From: CALNBC01 sp050945915
GTDB lineage: Bacteria > Bacillota > Clostridia > Christensenellales > CALWSW01
Assembly (NCBI GenBank): GCA_050945915.1
Contig: JBMNTV010000004.1
Coordinates: forward strand, 1-60,178
Direction of reading: 5' to 3'
DNA: 60,178 nucleotides
In this document: piece after piece, positions 1 to 8,802 of the stretch
How positions within the stretch are numbered: position 1 is the first letter of the stretch
How the letters are laid out: each line of letters begins with the position of its first letter
Position numbers and translations under genes: made by a program
The notes under the pieces: generated by a model
What the model saw: only the letters and a program-made list of their open reading frames with translations
The model's database searches: none
What the model was told of the DNA's origin: nothing

Positions 1-266
1 GTTCTGATGAGCAGGGTAATCCCCGATACCACAGCCACAAAAGCCAACGCCAGCAGCGCACAGGCACCAATGGCATAGGCGTTATCCCGGTTGACGGCGC
101 TTTGGCCCAGGGAAAGCCTGATCTTATCGTCTATTTTCCATACCGCCCTGGATATCCACTTGACCGGGTTGAAAAACACCGCTTTTCCAAAGATCAGTTC
201 GATCAGAACAGCGATGAGAATTTCCCCCCAGGCGGGAAAACCAAGAAGAAGCACATTGTTAAACAT
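1..266 (-). CDS. CobD/CbiB-like protein, N-terminal part (runs off the window)
   Basis: This is the first 88 codons of a minus-strand gene that continues past the left edge. The ATG at 266 is preceded by a GAGGTG Shine-Dalgarno. The peptide begins with a hydrophobic helix, followed by a segment reading NPVKWISR and a basic amphipathic stretch, then a second hydrophobic helix near residues 65-85. In the CbiB/CobD family (adenosylcobinamide-phosphate synthase, a membrane enzyme that attaches the aminopropanol arm in cobalamin synthesis) the first helix is followed by a GDP motif and then HPVRxIGR. Here the HPVRxIGR-like part is recognisable, but GDP is replaced by GKA. The assignment rests on this short N-terminal match only. 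It could be a divergent CobD-like membrane protein outside cobalamin synthesis; no other cobalamin gene is visible. Confidence 0.45.
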   Translation of the reverse strand, partial: MFNNVLLLGFPAWGEILIAVLIELIFGKAVFFNPVKWISRAVWKIDDKIRLSLGQSAVNRDNAYAIGACALLALAFVAVVSGITLLIR

Positions 267-720
267 TGGACACCTCATAAAGCAGACGACGGGCGAACGG
301 AACGGACAAAGCGCCGAAGCGTCATCGCACGGCGCGTTACGGTCTGCCCAGGCATACCGCCCGTTAGCGAATTTTCCCGTTGTCATTGCCCTATATTAGG
401 AGCATAATATACCAGATACTTGATCGATTGGCATCCATTTTCGCTGTGATGTGCTTTTGATGCGCTAAAAACCGCTTTTGGGGACATGGTTGCACCAAAG
501 CAAAGTACGCCAGGCCCAGCGAGCGACCGGACGGAACGCCTGCATCCTCCGGTAAGCCTCGTCGCAATCATGGGCTTTTTCGCCGGCGGGCGGAGGCGCA
601 AATCCCTCATGATAAGCCTTCCATGCCGGACTGCGCCTTTTCGGTTGCGAAGGCCCTGGCCCGGTGATATAATGCAGAGCATCAACGGCAGTAACGCCAT
701 GCGTGATGAGGTTCAGCTGA
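267..720. other. Intergenic region between divergent genes; no gene assigned
   Basis: About 450 bases separate the divergent CobD-like gene and the phospholipase-like gene. Several frames are open here, including a minus-strand frame through roughly 465-893, but none has a convincing start with a Shine-Dalgarno and the best one overlaps the start of the next gene. I see no clear terminator. An AT-rich patch near 400-412 could hold a promoter, but I cannot match both hexamers. Confidence 0.4.
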
Positions 721-1776
721 ATGCCGTATTTATATTCCCATGCTTGCTGCTCCGCTTTGGCGCGGGAGGCGGTTTTTTTCGGAAGCCTTCCCCCCGTTCC
801 TCTTTCGGAAAGGCTTGCAAACAAAAGCGGCGTCGCTGCGCATCCCCCGTATGACGGGTTGCTGCACGCCGGCGACGGCCCTGTCTCCATCATCGAGGCC
901 AGGCTCCCCCTTTACCGCTGGGGCGCCCAAGGGCCGGACATCTGGTTTTATCACGCCCTGATCAACCCTTTGAACTCCCAGAGGCGCTGGGGCAACCGCA
1001 TCCACGCCAAGAACGTGGATCTGACCATGGAGGCGTTGCTGGATTGCACCCTGGATGCCCAAGGAAGCGAGAAGGATGGGCGTTTTGCCTATTTTTGCGG
1101 CTTTTTGACTCACTATGCCCTGGATTGTGTCGCCCACCCCTTCGTGCATAGCAGGTGCGGCAACCATCAATACCACACGATGTTCGAGGCGGAGATGGAT
1201 ACCGCCCTCCTGGCCCTTTCGGGGGAAAGTCCCAAGACCCTTCCCCCTTCCTTGAACATGCCCGCCCTTTCCACCAAAGAAGCCGCCATCGTGGTAGCGA
1301 TGCAGTCTGCGGTGGTGGAGCGCTGGGGGGAAACGGTTCCCGAAGGCGTACTCCCTTCCATCGTCCAAAAAGTGCCCGCCATTCTCAAACGCCAGCACGA
1401 CCCAAGGGGAAGGAAGCGCAGGCTGGCCACCGCCCTGGAGCGGCTGATCGCGGGTCGCCCGGCGATTTCCCGCTTTTTGTTCCCCCTTGTTGCGGACGAA
1501 GAAAGGGATGTCCTCAACCTTCGCCATCATGTTTGGCCGCTGCCCTGGTCCGGCGAACCCAGAACCGACGATTTCCTTTCGCTTTTGGAAGCCGCCGCTC
1601 TGCGGGCAGCTGATTATATCCGTTCGCTTTTTTACTGCGTTTATCGCGGGTCGCCTAAATCCTCCGCCCTTGAGGCGATCGGCCAGCTTTCGCTGGACAA
1701 CGGCCTGCCCTGGCGGGAATCCTTCGTCGACGAACCGTTTCACGCGGGCGTCTATGACGTCAAGCCCAGGAGGTAA
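721..1776 (+). CDS. Zinc-dependent phospholipase C-like protein
   Basis: The 351-residue product matches the zinc-dependent phospholipase C/S1-P1 nuclease-like family common in Clostridia. It opens with MPYLYSH, has GPDIWFY near residue 80, and then a long helical segment with FLTHYALDCVAHPFVH near residues 130-145. These His and Asp residues are typical zinc ligands of the family. No signal peptide is obvious, so the protein may be cytoplasmic, as many clostridial members are predicted to be. Substrate and role are unknown. The start at 721 follows a GAGG-type Shine-Dalgarno and gives the usual MPxxYxH beginning. The stop lies one base before the KtrB start, whose AGGAGG overlaps the end of this gene, so the two are probably translationally coupled. 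Confidence 0.72.
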   Translation: MPYLYSHACCSALAREAVFFGSLPPVPLSERLANKSGVAAHPPYDGLLHAGDGPVSIIEARLPLYRWGAQGPDIWFYHALINPLNSQRRWGNRIHAKNVDLTMEALLDCTLDAQGSEKDGRFAYFCGFLTHYALDCVAHPFVHSRCGNHQYHTMFEAEMDTALLALSGESPKTLPPSLNMPALSTKEAAIVVAMQSAVVERWGETVPEGVLPSIVQKVPAILKRQHDPRGRKRRLATALERLIAGRPAISRFLFPLVADEERDVLNLRHHVWPLPWSGEPRTDDFLSLLEAAALRAADYIRSLFYCVYRGSPKSSALEAIGQLSLDNGLPWRESFVDEPFHAGVYDVKPRR

Positions 1777-1777
1777 C

Positions 1778-3139
1778 ATGCTCGGCCATCCTTTTTCCCC
1801 CAGACGTCATCACATGCACCCCACGCGTGTTCTGGCTCTGGGTTTTCTCTCCGTCATCGTGGCGGGAACCCTGCTGCTGATGCTTCCCATCGCCACCTCT
1901 TCCGGTAAGAGCGTGGGGTTTTTGACCGCCCTTTTTACCGCGACCTCCTGCGTGTGCGTCACCGGGCTGACGGTGGTGGAAGTGGGCCTCGTGTATTCCG
2001 GATTTGGGCATTTCGTCATGTTGTGCCTGATCCAGATCGGCGGTCTGGGCTTTATGACCGCCGCCGCCCTGCTTCTGATGGCCATCGGCAAGCGCATTAC
2101 CCTCAGGAACCGCATGACCATCGCCGAAGGGCTGAATGAAGGCAGCATCGCGGGGCAGGTGCGGCTGGTCCGTTCCGTCGTGTTGATGACTGCCATCATC
2201 GAACTGGCGGGGGCCATTCTGCTTGCTTTCAAGTTTGTTCCGACTTTTGGCCTGGGCAAGGGGCTTTGGTATTCCGTGTTCCATGCGATATCCGCCTTCT
2301 GCAACGCCGGATTCGACATCCTTGGCAACGGGAACTCCATCGTTAATCTGAACAGCTCGCCCTATGTTCTTCTGGTGCTGGCGGCGCTGATTATCCTGGG
2401 CGGCCTGGGCTTTTCCGTGATCAACGACGTGATCAAAAGGCGGCGCTACGCCTCGTTGCACCTGCATTCCAAGATCGTCATCCTCATGACGGCTGTTTTG
2501 CTTGCGGCAGGCACGGTGCTGTTCTTCCTGAATGAGCAAAACAACCCCGGCACCATGGGCGAAATGGCCCTGGGGGACAAGGTCGTCAACTCATTTTTTC
2601 AGTCCGTCACGCTGCGCACCTGCGGGTTCGCCTCCGTGAACCAGGGGCTTTTGTCCAACGGCTCCCTGCTTTTGTGCATGCTGCTGATGTTCATTGGCGC
2701 CAGCCCCGCATCCACCGGCGGCGGCATTAAGACCACCACGGCCTTTGCCATGGTGTTGCAGGTGATCAGCGTCGTCAGGGGCAGAAACGACCTGGAGTTC
2801 GCAGAGCGAAAGCTCCCCGTGGGAACGGGCAGGCGGGCCGTTGCGATCATTTTCATCGCCGCGGGCATCCTGGTGCTGATGGTCACCATCGTCTGCTTTG
2901 CGGAAATGGACCGGGGCTTTTCTGCTACCGAGATCCTCTATGAGTGCATCTCGGCTTTTGCAACGGTGGGCAACAGCACGGGGATCACCGCTTCCCTCAC
3001 CCCGGTCAGCAAGCTGGTTCTGATCGTCGGCATGTTCTGCGGCCGCGTCGGCCCGGTAACGCTGGCCGTCGCCTTCGCTGGAAGGAGCGGGAACGAGGGC
3101 GGCGCGCATTACCCGGAAGAAAGGATCATGGTCGGGTGA
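1778..3139 (+). CDS. ktrB: Ktr/Trk-type potassium uptake protein, membrane subunit
   Basis: This is the K+-translocating subunit of a Ktr (TrkH-like) system, about 453 residues with roughly ten membrane segments. It shows the repeated pore-loop pattern of the family: TSCVCVTGLTVV near residue 60, AISAFCNAGFDI near 170, TLRTCGFASVNQG near 285 and ISAFATVGNSTGI near 395. These four loops form the selectivity filter. The ATG at 1778 is chosen because AGGAGG ends a few bases upstream and the protein then starts with a normal cytoplasmic tail; an open frame further upstream overlaps the preceding gene and is not used. The gene is followed by ktrA, its gating partner. Confidence 0.93.
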   Translation: MLGHPFSPRRHHMHPTRVLALGFLSVIVAGTLLLMLPIATSSGKSVGFLTALFTATSCVCVTGLTVVEVGLVYSGFGHFVMLCLIQIGGLGFMTAAALLLMAIGKRITLRNRMTIAEGLNEGSIAGQVRLVRSVVLMTAIIELAGAILLAFKFVPTFGLGKGLWYSVFHAISAFCNAGFDILGNGNSIVNLNSSPYVLLVLAALIILGGLGFSVINDVIKRRRYASLHLHSKIVILMTAVLLAAGTVLFFLNEQNNPGTMGEMALGDKVVNSFFQSVTLRTCGFASVNQGLLSNGSLLLCMLLMFIGASPASTGGGIKTTTAFAMVLQVISVVRGRNDLEFAERKLPVGTGRRAVAIIFIAAGILVLMVTIVCFAEMDRGFSATEILYECISAFATVGNSTGITASLTPVSKLVLIVGMFCGRVGPVTLAVAFAGRSGNEGGAHYPEERIMVG

Positions 3140-3151
3140 CTGCCCGACCAT
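3128..3151 (+). promoter_or_regulatory. Hairpin across the ktrB stop codon
   Basis: A perfect 9-bp inverted repeat (ATGGTCGGG / CCCGACCAT) with a 6-base loop places the ktrB TGA stop inside the loop. No T-run follows, so it is not a standard terminator. It could slow ribosomes, act as a processing site, or set the ktrB:ktrA ratio. Confidence 0.45.
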
Positions 3152-3222
3152 AACCGGCTCCCAGAGCGCGGGGCTGTTTTCTTTTAAATATCACAATTTA
3201 CGCATTCTTTCGAGGAGGAATC

Positions 3223-3885
3223 ATGGCACGCAAGCAATTCGCCATCCTGGGCATGGGCAGATTTGGCATGTCGATGGGTCGCACCCTGGCTTCCATGGGG
3301 CATGACGTTCTGGCGGTGGACCACGACGAAGCCCGCATCAACGCCATCGCCGACGAGGTCACCCACGCCCTGATCATGGACATCACCGATGAAGAGAGCA
3401 TCCGCCAGCTCGGCCTTTCCAATTTTGACGTTGTGGTGGTTTCCATCGGCAACGACCTTCAGTCCTCTATCATGGCAGTGGTTCTCGCAAAGGAAGCGGG
3501 GGCAAAAACCGTCATCGCCAAGGCGACGGACGACCTGCACGCCAAGATACTCCAAAAGGTGGGGGCGGACAGGATCGTGATGCCCGAAAAGGACATGGGC
3601 GCAAGGCTTGCCCAGAAGCTGGTTTCCAATAATGTTCTGGATTTCATCGAGCTGTCCAACGACTATTGCTTCACGGACATGCAATGTCCGGACAAATGGG
3701 TGGGCAAGAACCTCCGCCAGCTGGATCTGCGTGGACGGTATGGCGCCAACGTCGTCGCCCTGTGCAGGGACAGCGGAAAGATGGACATCTCCCCCGCTCC
3801 GGACTTGCCGCTGCGCCACGGGGATCGGTTGATCATGATCGCGCCAAAGACCGTCGTGGAAAAAATGGACCACATGCTGGGTTGA
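3223..3885 (+). CDS. ktrA: Ktr potassium uptake regulatory subunit (RCK protein)
   Basis: The 220-residue cytoplasmic partner of KtrB. The N-terminal Rossmann (RCK_N/TrkA-N) domain carries the nucleotide-binding motif GMGRFGMSMG near residues 10-19 and the acidic end of strand 2 (AVDHDE). The C-terminal RCK_C domain begins near residue 140. Proteins of this type form an octameric ring that binds ATP/ADP or NAD(H) and gates KtrB. The start follows a GAGGAGG Shine-Dalgarno. An 83-base gap separates it from ktrB, and a strong terminator follows, closing the PLC-like/ktrB/ktrA unit. Confidence 0.93.
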   Translation: MARKQFAILGMGRFGMSMGRTLASMGHDVLAVDHDEARINAIADEVTHALIMDITDEESIRQLGLSNFDVVVVSIGNDLQSSIMAVVLAKEAGAKTVIAKATDDLHAKILQKVGADRIVMPEKDMGARLAQKLVSNNVLDFIELSNDYCFTDMQCPDKWVGKNLRQLDLRGRYGANVVALCRDSGKMDISPAPDLPLRHGDRLIMIAPKTVVEKMDHMLG

Positions 3886-3935
3886 CGCCTGTCAAAAGAG
3901 CCTGTCGTTTCCCGCAAGCGCCATAGCAGCATCTT

Positions 3936-3979
3936 CGGGCGCGCCTTCCTGCTTTGGAGGCGTGCCCGACGATTTTTTT
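3936..3979 (+). terminator. Intrinsic terminator after ktrA
   Basis: An 11-bp stem (3936-3946 with 3958-3968, one G-U pair) is followed within four bases by seven T residues (3973-3979). About 200 bases between here and the SDR gene hold nothing recognisable. Confidence 0.85.
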
Positions 3980-4182
3980 CGATTCGCGCCAACTAGCCCG
4001 GGCGAAGGGGTTGCCAAAAAACTTTCAGCAAGGCCCATTTCCCGCATTCGCTTAGCGCTTCCTTCGGTAGCGCGCCTTTACGCCCCGCCGCGCAGTTCTT
4101 CTGAAGCGCCCTGACCCGGCGCTCCCCGGGGATGTCTTTCGATTTTTTCTTACCTAATATATTCGCTCACCCATGAGCCGGG

Positions 4183-4961
4183 CTAAATCTCCCGCTGGAT
4201 GCTGAGCACCGCCCGTGCGACGAGTTTTCGCGGAAGAAGTCTGGAAAAGAAGGCAAGCAGCTTATTGCGCCCGCCGTGAATCGCCACCCGCTTCCCCTTC
4301 ATCAGGCAGCGGAAGCCGTATTCGGCCACTTCCTGAGCCGAAGCGGGCTTGAGGGATGCAAAGAGCATGGACCGGCCGGCGAGGGATGCCCAGCGCTCAA
4401 AGTCGGTTAGGGTGGGTCCCGGGCAAAGGGCGGTCACAGAAACGCCACTGCCAACAAGCTCCAGGGCGATCGCTTCGGAAAAGGACAGCACAAAGGCCTT
4501 CGAAGCGTATAACAGGCCATTAGAGGGCCCGGCGTAAACGCGGCAAGGGAGGCGACGTTCAGCACCCTGCCCATGCCCCTTTCGATCATGCCGGGGAGGA
4601 ACAGCCGGGTCAGCCGAACCAACGCAGCGATGTTGACTTCGAGCATTTCACGCTGGTTTTCGGGATCGCCTTCAACAAACATGCCAAAACCGCCAAAGCC
4701 CGCGTTGTTGACCAGCACGTCCACGAAGACGCCTTGTTCCCGCATCCAGGCAAACAGCTTGTCCTGCCCGTCCTCGGTGGTCAGGTCCGCCGCAACCGCC
4801 AGGACTTTTGCGCCAAAGCCTTTGGCGATCTTTTGCGCTTGCGCAAGCCTTTCCTCGTCCCTGCCGGTCAAAATCAAGTCATAGCCGTTTTTTGCGAAAA
4901 CCGTGGCAAAAGCCCTGCCCAGCCCTCCCGTCGCCCCGGTGATTAGCGCTGTTTTTGTCAT
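4183..4961 (-). pseudogene. Short-chain dehydrogenase/reductase, frameshifted at the catalytic motif
   Basis: A classical SDR of about 260 residues, split over two frames. The first part (start ATG at 4961 with GGAGG upstream) has the GATGGLGR cofactor motif, NNAG and the catalytic Ser region NVASLAAF. Near 4508-4512 the frame is lost. In the next frame the sequence resumes exactly with YASKAF, the catalytic Tyr and Lys, and continues to TAG at 4183 through a normal C-terminal half including CPGPT. A single missing base just before YASK explains the break. The surrounding sequence is well conserved, so this is either a recent inactivating mutation or a sequencing error. The family is closest to DltE/YdfG-like NAD(P)-dependent oxidoreductases; the substrate is unknown. 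Confidence 0.85.
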
Positions 4962-5017
4962 AAATTCCCTCCAACCCTGAATTCTGGAAAATACATCTTT
5001 CATGGAACCCATTATCG

Positions 5018-5026
5018 TGATATTAT
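5018..5026 (+). promoter_or_regulatory. Extended -10 promoter for the L,D-transpeptidase gene
   Basis: TGA followed by TATTAT fits an extended -10 element (TGnTATnnT) about 40 bases upstream of the start codon. No good -35 hexamer is visible. Confidence 0.4.
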
Positions 5027-5066
5027 ATCAGAAAAGAGTTCTTGGCATGGAGGATTTTTCTATACG

Positions 5067-6413
5067 ATGAAACGACGCTTTTCATGCGCCGCTGTCGCAC
5101 TGTTGCTTTGTGCGACTTTTTTGCTGTCCATGGCGCCTGCCACGGCATATGCCTGGAGGCCCGACCCTGTGACGTATGCCAACGCCGACCCGGAGCGGTA
5201 TACCATCATCGTGGACCTCGTCAACAAGATCGTCACCGTCTATGAGCGCGAAGGCGACAACGCCTACGGCAGCATCGCGCGCCAGTCCCTTTGCACCATC
5301 GGCGCCAGCGGCACGGAAACCCCCGCGGGGTCCTGGCGGCTGACCGACCGCCGCCGCCGCTTTGGCTATTTTTCGAAATATGACGTCTATGCCCAGTATT
5401 GGGTGCAGGTGGTGGGGGGGATCTATTTCCATTCCATCCTTTATACCAAGCCGCAGGAGGGGCATTTTACCCGCACCTCCTTTTACGCCCTGGGCACCGC
5501 CGCTTCCCACGGGTGCATCCGCCTGCTGGTGGAGGATGCGCGCTGGATTTATTACAATTGCCCGCCGGGAACCCTGGTCGTGGTCACCAGGAACAAGGCC
5601 GAAAACCCCGAACTCGTCGCGAGCCTGAAGCCCAAGTTCACTTCCAGCAAGTATCGTCCGGAGCCGGACGAGTATGAGGCCGCCAACCTGGCCCTTCCCA
5701 GAGGGGCCGCGAAGCGGGGTTCTGCCCTTTTGGATTCGAAGGGCAATTTCGTCGCCACGGTGGAAAAGGGCGAGTTCTTCGAAATCCTGCTTTCCGGATA
5801 TCCCAAATCCACGATACGGCTTTCCTCTGGTGAGACGGGGCTTTTGGAAAACGAGCGCATCCTGTTTTTGGACAACTCGCCGGGAAGCGTCGTTCATGAG
5901 CTGACTGCCGATGCGAAGGTGTATGAACGTCCCAACAACGCCACAGAGCCCATTGCCACCCTGGCAAAGGGAACGCAAATCAACATCCTTGGCAGCACCG
6001 TTTATTTCCATCGGATCGAGGCTTCCGGAACGGTGGGTTACGTGCTAAAATCCAGAGTGCAGGTCAGGTCGTTGTCCCTTGAGCAGGAGGATTTCGAAGC
6101 CCTGCTGGATGCGGACGACGACAGCGAGGAAATCTCTTTTTCCATGATGCGGGTCAAGTCCGAAAGCGCGAATCTTTATGAACGCGCCTCCAATCGCTAC
6201 GATCCCATCGCCCGCTTTGGAAAAGGCACAGACCTGATCGTCCTCAGCTCCACCGAAAACTTCCACAAAGTCAGCGTCGGCGGATACACGGGTTACATCC
6301 TGAAAAGGGATTGCCACAAAGTCAACGTCATCCACAGCAGTGGAAAAAAATACAGCCTTCGGGTGTTTGAGCTGGATCTTTCCGAAGAAGGACCCCCTGA
6401 GGACGAAGATTAA
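5067..6413 (+). CDS. L,D-transpeptidase (YkuD domain) with SH3-like repeats
   Basis: A secreted 448-residue cell-wall enzyme. Residues 1-29 form a signal peptide (basic start, hydrophobic core, ATAYA-like cleavage site). The YkuD catalytic domain follows, with the active-site block AASHGCIRL near residues 148-156; the Cys is the nucleophile that makes 3-3 peptide crosslinks or attaches ligands to peptidoglycan. The C-terminal half holds at least two bacterial SH3-like repeats (around 280-335 and 355-420), probably for binding the wall. The tail is very acidic. The start is preceded by GGAGGA. A terminator follows directly, so the gene is monocistronic. It may crosslink vegetative wall or spore cortex; the context does not decide. 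Confidence 0.9.
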   Translation: MKRRFSCAAVALLLCATFLLSMAPATAYAWRPDPVTYANADPERYTIIVDLVNKIVTVYEREGDNAYGSIARQSLCTIGASGTETPAGSWRLTDRRRRFGYFSKYDVYAQYWVQVVGGIYFHSILYTKPQEGHFTRTSFYALGTAASHGCIRLLVEDARWIYYNCPPGTLVVVTRNKAENPELVASLKPKFTSSKYRPEPDEYEAANLALPRGAAKRGSALLDSKGNFVATVEKGEFFEILLSGYPKSTIRLSSGETGLLENERILFLDNSPGSVVHELTADAKVYERPNNATEPIATLAKGTQINILGSTVYFHRIEASGTVGYVLKSRVQVRSLSLEQEDFEALLDADDDSEEISFSMMRVKSESANLYERASNRYDPIARFGKGTDLIVLSSTENFHKVSVGGYTGYILKRDCHKVNVIHSSGKKYSLRVFELDLSEEGPPEDED

Positions 6414-6426
6414 ACATGCGCTTAAC

Positions 6427-6453
6427 AAAGGGCGGGAGCAAGCCCGCCCTTTT
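6427..6453 (+). terminator. Intrinsic terminator after the L,D-transpeptidase gene
   Basis: A perfect 10-bp stem AAAGGGCGGG / CCCGCCCTTT with a 6-base loop ends in a short T-run. Confidence 0.85.
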
Positions 6454-6503
6454 GATTCATTTTACATTTGAAAAATTTTGGCGAAAGGACACTGCTTCCT
6501 CCC

Positions 6504-7868
6504 ATGCAGAAGTTCAAATCCCTGATCGGCTGGGGCGACAGCCGGTTTTTTAAGCACTGGCTCTCCCTCGCCCTGCCGATCATGTTGCAGCAGGGCCTTG
6601 CTTCCGCCCTTTATCTGATCGACAACATCATGGTCGGCCAGCTTGGCGAGTCTGCCATCGCCGCCGTGGGCGTCGCCAACCAACTGACCTTTTTGTTGCA
6701 GGTGTTCGGCTTTGGCATCAACAGCGGAGCGGGAATCTTCGCTGCCCAGTATTGGGGCAAAAACGATAAAGACGGCATCCACCGTATCCAGGGCATCGCC
6801 CTGACCCTTTCGGTGGCGTTGGGCGCCCTCTTCATGGTGGCTGCCCTGCTTTTCGGACATGCGGTATCCGACGTATTTTCCAACGATCCTGCCGTCATCG
6901 CCCTTTCGGCAAAATACCTGGCCATCATCGGCTGGTCCTATCTGTTCCAGCTGGTATCCCAGACGCTAAGCATCATTCTGCGCGCCTGCGGCAGCCCCAT
7001 GCTGCCCATGATTGCCACCCTCGCAGGTGTCTGCACCAACGGCGTGTTGAATTACATCTTCATCTTCGGCCATCTTGGATTGCCTGCCATGGGCGTCGAA
7101 GGAGCCGCTCTGGCGACGTTGATCGCGGCAATCGTCAGCACTGGGACGCTGATAGCCGTCAGCGTAAAGAAAAAGATGATCGTCGCAGCACCCTTCAAAA
7201 AGCTCTTTTCCTTTTCCAAATCGCTGTTTCGGGAGTTCCTCAAGATCTCCCTGCCGGTTTTTTTCAACGAAGCCCTGTGGTCATCGGGCATTTCGATGTA
7301 CAGCATCCTCTGGGGAATCCTGGGGACGGAGTTTCAGGCCTCCATGCAGATTTACACCACTGTGGACAGGATTGGCTTTGTGATGATGGCGGGCCTCGGG
7401 TCTGCGGCCAGCGTGATCACCGGCAACAGCATTGGCGAAGGGAAGCTCGGCCAGGCAAAGCTGTATTCTGGGCGGATGCTCGTCCTCACCCCTTTGGCCG
7501 TGCTGCTGTTTGGCCTTGTTTTGCAAGGATTCGCCCCGGTATTCATGGGCTTTTTCGATGTGACTCCGACGGTTTCCGCCATGGCGCTTTCGGTGATCCG
7601 GGTCTATTGCGGGGCGATGTTCATCTATGCCCTCAATTACACCATCATCATCGGGACGCTGCGCGCAGGCGGAGATACGGCCTATGCCAGCGCCGTGGAC
7701 CTGCTGGGTCTGTGGGTGGTTTCTATTCCGCTGGCCTTCCTCTGCGGTCTGGTCTTTGGCCTGCCGATCTGGGCCGTCTATCTCGCCACCATTTCCGGGG
7801 ACATCGTTAAAGCCGTCATGGGGCTAAGAAGGCTTCGCACCGGCAAATGGATCAAGGTGCTGGATTGA
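6504..7868 (+). CDS. MATE-family efflux transporter
   Basis: A 454-residue integral membrane protein with twelve hydrophobic segments in two six-helix halves, matching the MATE/NorM-type family of Na+- or H+-coupled exporters. Family-like features include LPIMLQQGLASALYLIDNIMVGQLG near the N-terminus, where the MVGQLG segment is typical, and the paired repeat in the second half (ISLPVFFNEALWSSG). The ATG at 6504 is chosen because it has an AAAGGA element about 14 bases upstream and gives a normal N-terminus; an in-frame TTG at 6468 has no ribosome site. The substrate cannot be inferred. Confidence 0.9.
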   Translation: MQKFKSLIGWGDSRFFKHWLSLALPIMLQQGLASALYLIDNIMVGQLGESAIAAVGVANQLTFLLQVFGFGINSGAGIFAAQYWGKNDKDGIHRIQGIALTLSVALGALFMVAALLFGHAVSDVFSNDPAVIALSAKYLAIIGWSYLFQLVSQTLSIILRACGSPMLPMIATLAGVCTNGVLNYIFIFGHLGLPAMGVEGAALATLIAAIVSTGTLIAVSVKKKMIVAAPFKKLFSFSKSLFREFLKISLPVFFNEALWSSGISMYSILWGILGTEFQASMQIYTTVDRIGFVMMAGLGSAASVITGNSIGEGKLGQAKLYSGRMLVLTPLAVLLFGLVLQGFAPVFMGFFDVTPTVSAMALSVIRVYCGAMFIYALNYTIIIGTLRAGGDTAYASAVDLLGLWVVSIPLAFLCGLVFGLPIWAVYLATISGDIVKAVMGLRRLRTGKWIKVLD

Positions 7869-7919
7869 CAGGTGTATGCGTGTTAGAATAAGGGTGCACT
7901 TCGTTATGAGGAGAGAGAA

Positions 7920-8756
7920 ATGGCACATTTCGATTTTGAAGTCGTCGGAAAGATCGGTTCCATGGCCCTGATCCGCAAAAACGAGGGCGCGCTGGACTAC
8001 AATGTCTTTTCCCGCATCGGCGAACAGCTCCGGCCCGGGATCATTTGGGTGAGTTCCGGCGCCGTGGAGATCGGCAGGTTGGACTATATGCGCAGAAACG
8101 GCGGGATCGAACTCCTCGGAGACGAGGAGGACACCAAAACGGATTATGCTGCCCAGGGCCAGGCGATTTTGATGGAGAATTACAGGCGGTTTATTGCGCC
8201 CCAGTATTCCGTCCGCCAGCTTCTTGTGGAGCACACCCATTTTAACGATCCGGAGAAGCGGGAGCATATCCGCCGATTTCTGATGCGCTGCCCCGCCCAG
8301 AACGCCATACCCATCGTCAATTACAATGACCCCGTATCCTTTGAGGAAAACCGCAAGCTGGAACTGCAGCATCTGCGCGACCACACCAAGAATGAGCATC
8401 TCGTGGAATGCGTGGACAATGACGAGACCGCCGCGGTCATCTGTACCCTGGTTCGCGCGCGGTACCTGGTTCTCTTTACCTCGGCGGAAGGCATTTACGC
8501 CGAGCCGACGGATCCTTCCACCCTGATTCCGGAAATTGGCGGCGCCAACGTGGAGGAGGTCATCGAAAACATCCGCTTCCACCAGCAATCCTGCGTCGGC
8601 GCCAGCCGGAAGGGCGCAAACGGCGCCAAGGCGAAGCTGGAATTCTGCATCGAACCCGTCCGGCAGAAAACCACGGTGTTCATCGCTTCGGCGAATTACA
8701 AGCTGACCGACGTGATTGCCGGCAAGGCCCCCTGCACCCGAATCGGCGCGCGCTAA
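7920..8756 (+). CDS. Glutamate 5-kinase-like amino acid kinase family protein
   Basis: The 278-residue product has the amino acid kinase fold. VSSGAVEIG near residue 43, the AAQGQAILMENY segment, RQLLVEHTHF and IPIVNYNDPV near 138 align with the matching blocks of glutamate 5-kinase (ProB: VSSGA, GQ..LM, QxLLT, PIxNENDTV). The DNDETAAV and LFTSAEGIY blocks match GDNDxLSA and LLSDVDGLY. ProB normally starts with VVKxGSS for ATP phosphate binding; here it is VVGKIGS, and ENDTV is changed to YNDPV, so activity on glutamate is uncertain. No proA or PUA domain is present. An extended -10 box (TGTTAGAAT, ending 7889) and a GAGGAGAG ribosome site precede it. It may phosphorylate a different carboxylate, or be regulatory. 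Confidence 0.7.
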   Translation: MAHFDFEVVGKIGSMALIRKNEGALDYNVFSRIGEQLRPGIIWVSSGAVEIGRLDYMRRNGGIELLGDEEDTKTDYAAQGQAILMENYRRFIAPQYSVRQLLVEHTHFNDPEKREHIRRFLMRCPAQNAIPIVNYNDPVSFEENRKLELQHLRDHTKNEHLVECVDNDETAAVICTLVRARYLVLFTSAEGIYAEPTDPSTLIPEIGGANVEEVIENIRFHQQSCVGASRKGANGAKAKLEFCIEPVRQKTTVFIASANYKLTDVIAGKAPCTRIGAR

Positions 8757-8802
8757 ATCGGAAGGCGGGGCCACCCGAACCAAAAACCCTTCAACCGGCA
8801 AA

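Noticed and set aside
465..893. A 142-codon minus-strand open frame with an ordinary-looking amino acid composition.
   Set aside because: Its only ATG start lies deep inside the phospholipase-like gene, no ribosome site precedes any internal start, and third-position GC is lower than in the neighbouring genes. It could be a gene remnant but cannot be supported.
730..1779. Long minus-strand open frame opposite the phospholipase-like gene.
   Set aside because: It is an antisense shadow: its composition is rich in Gly, His, Arg and Gln and it covers the real gene exactly.
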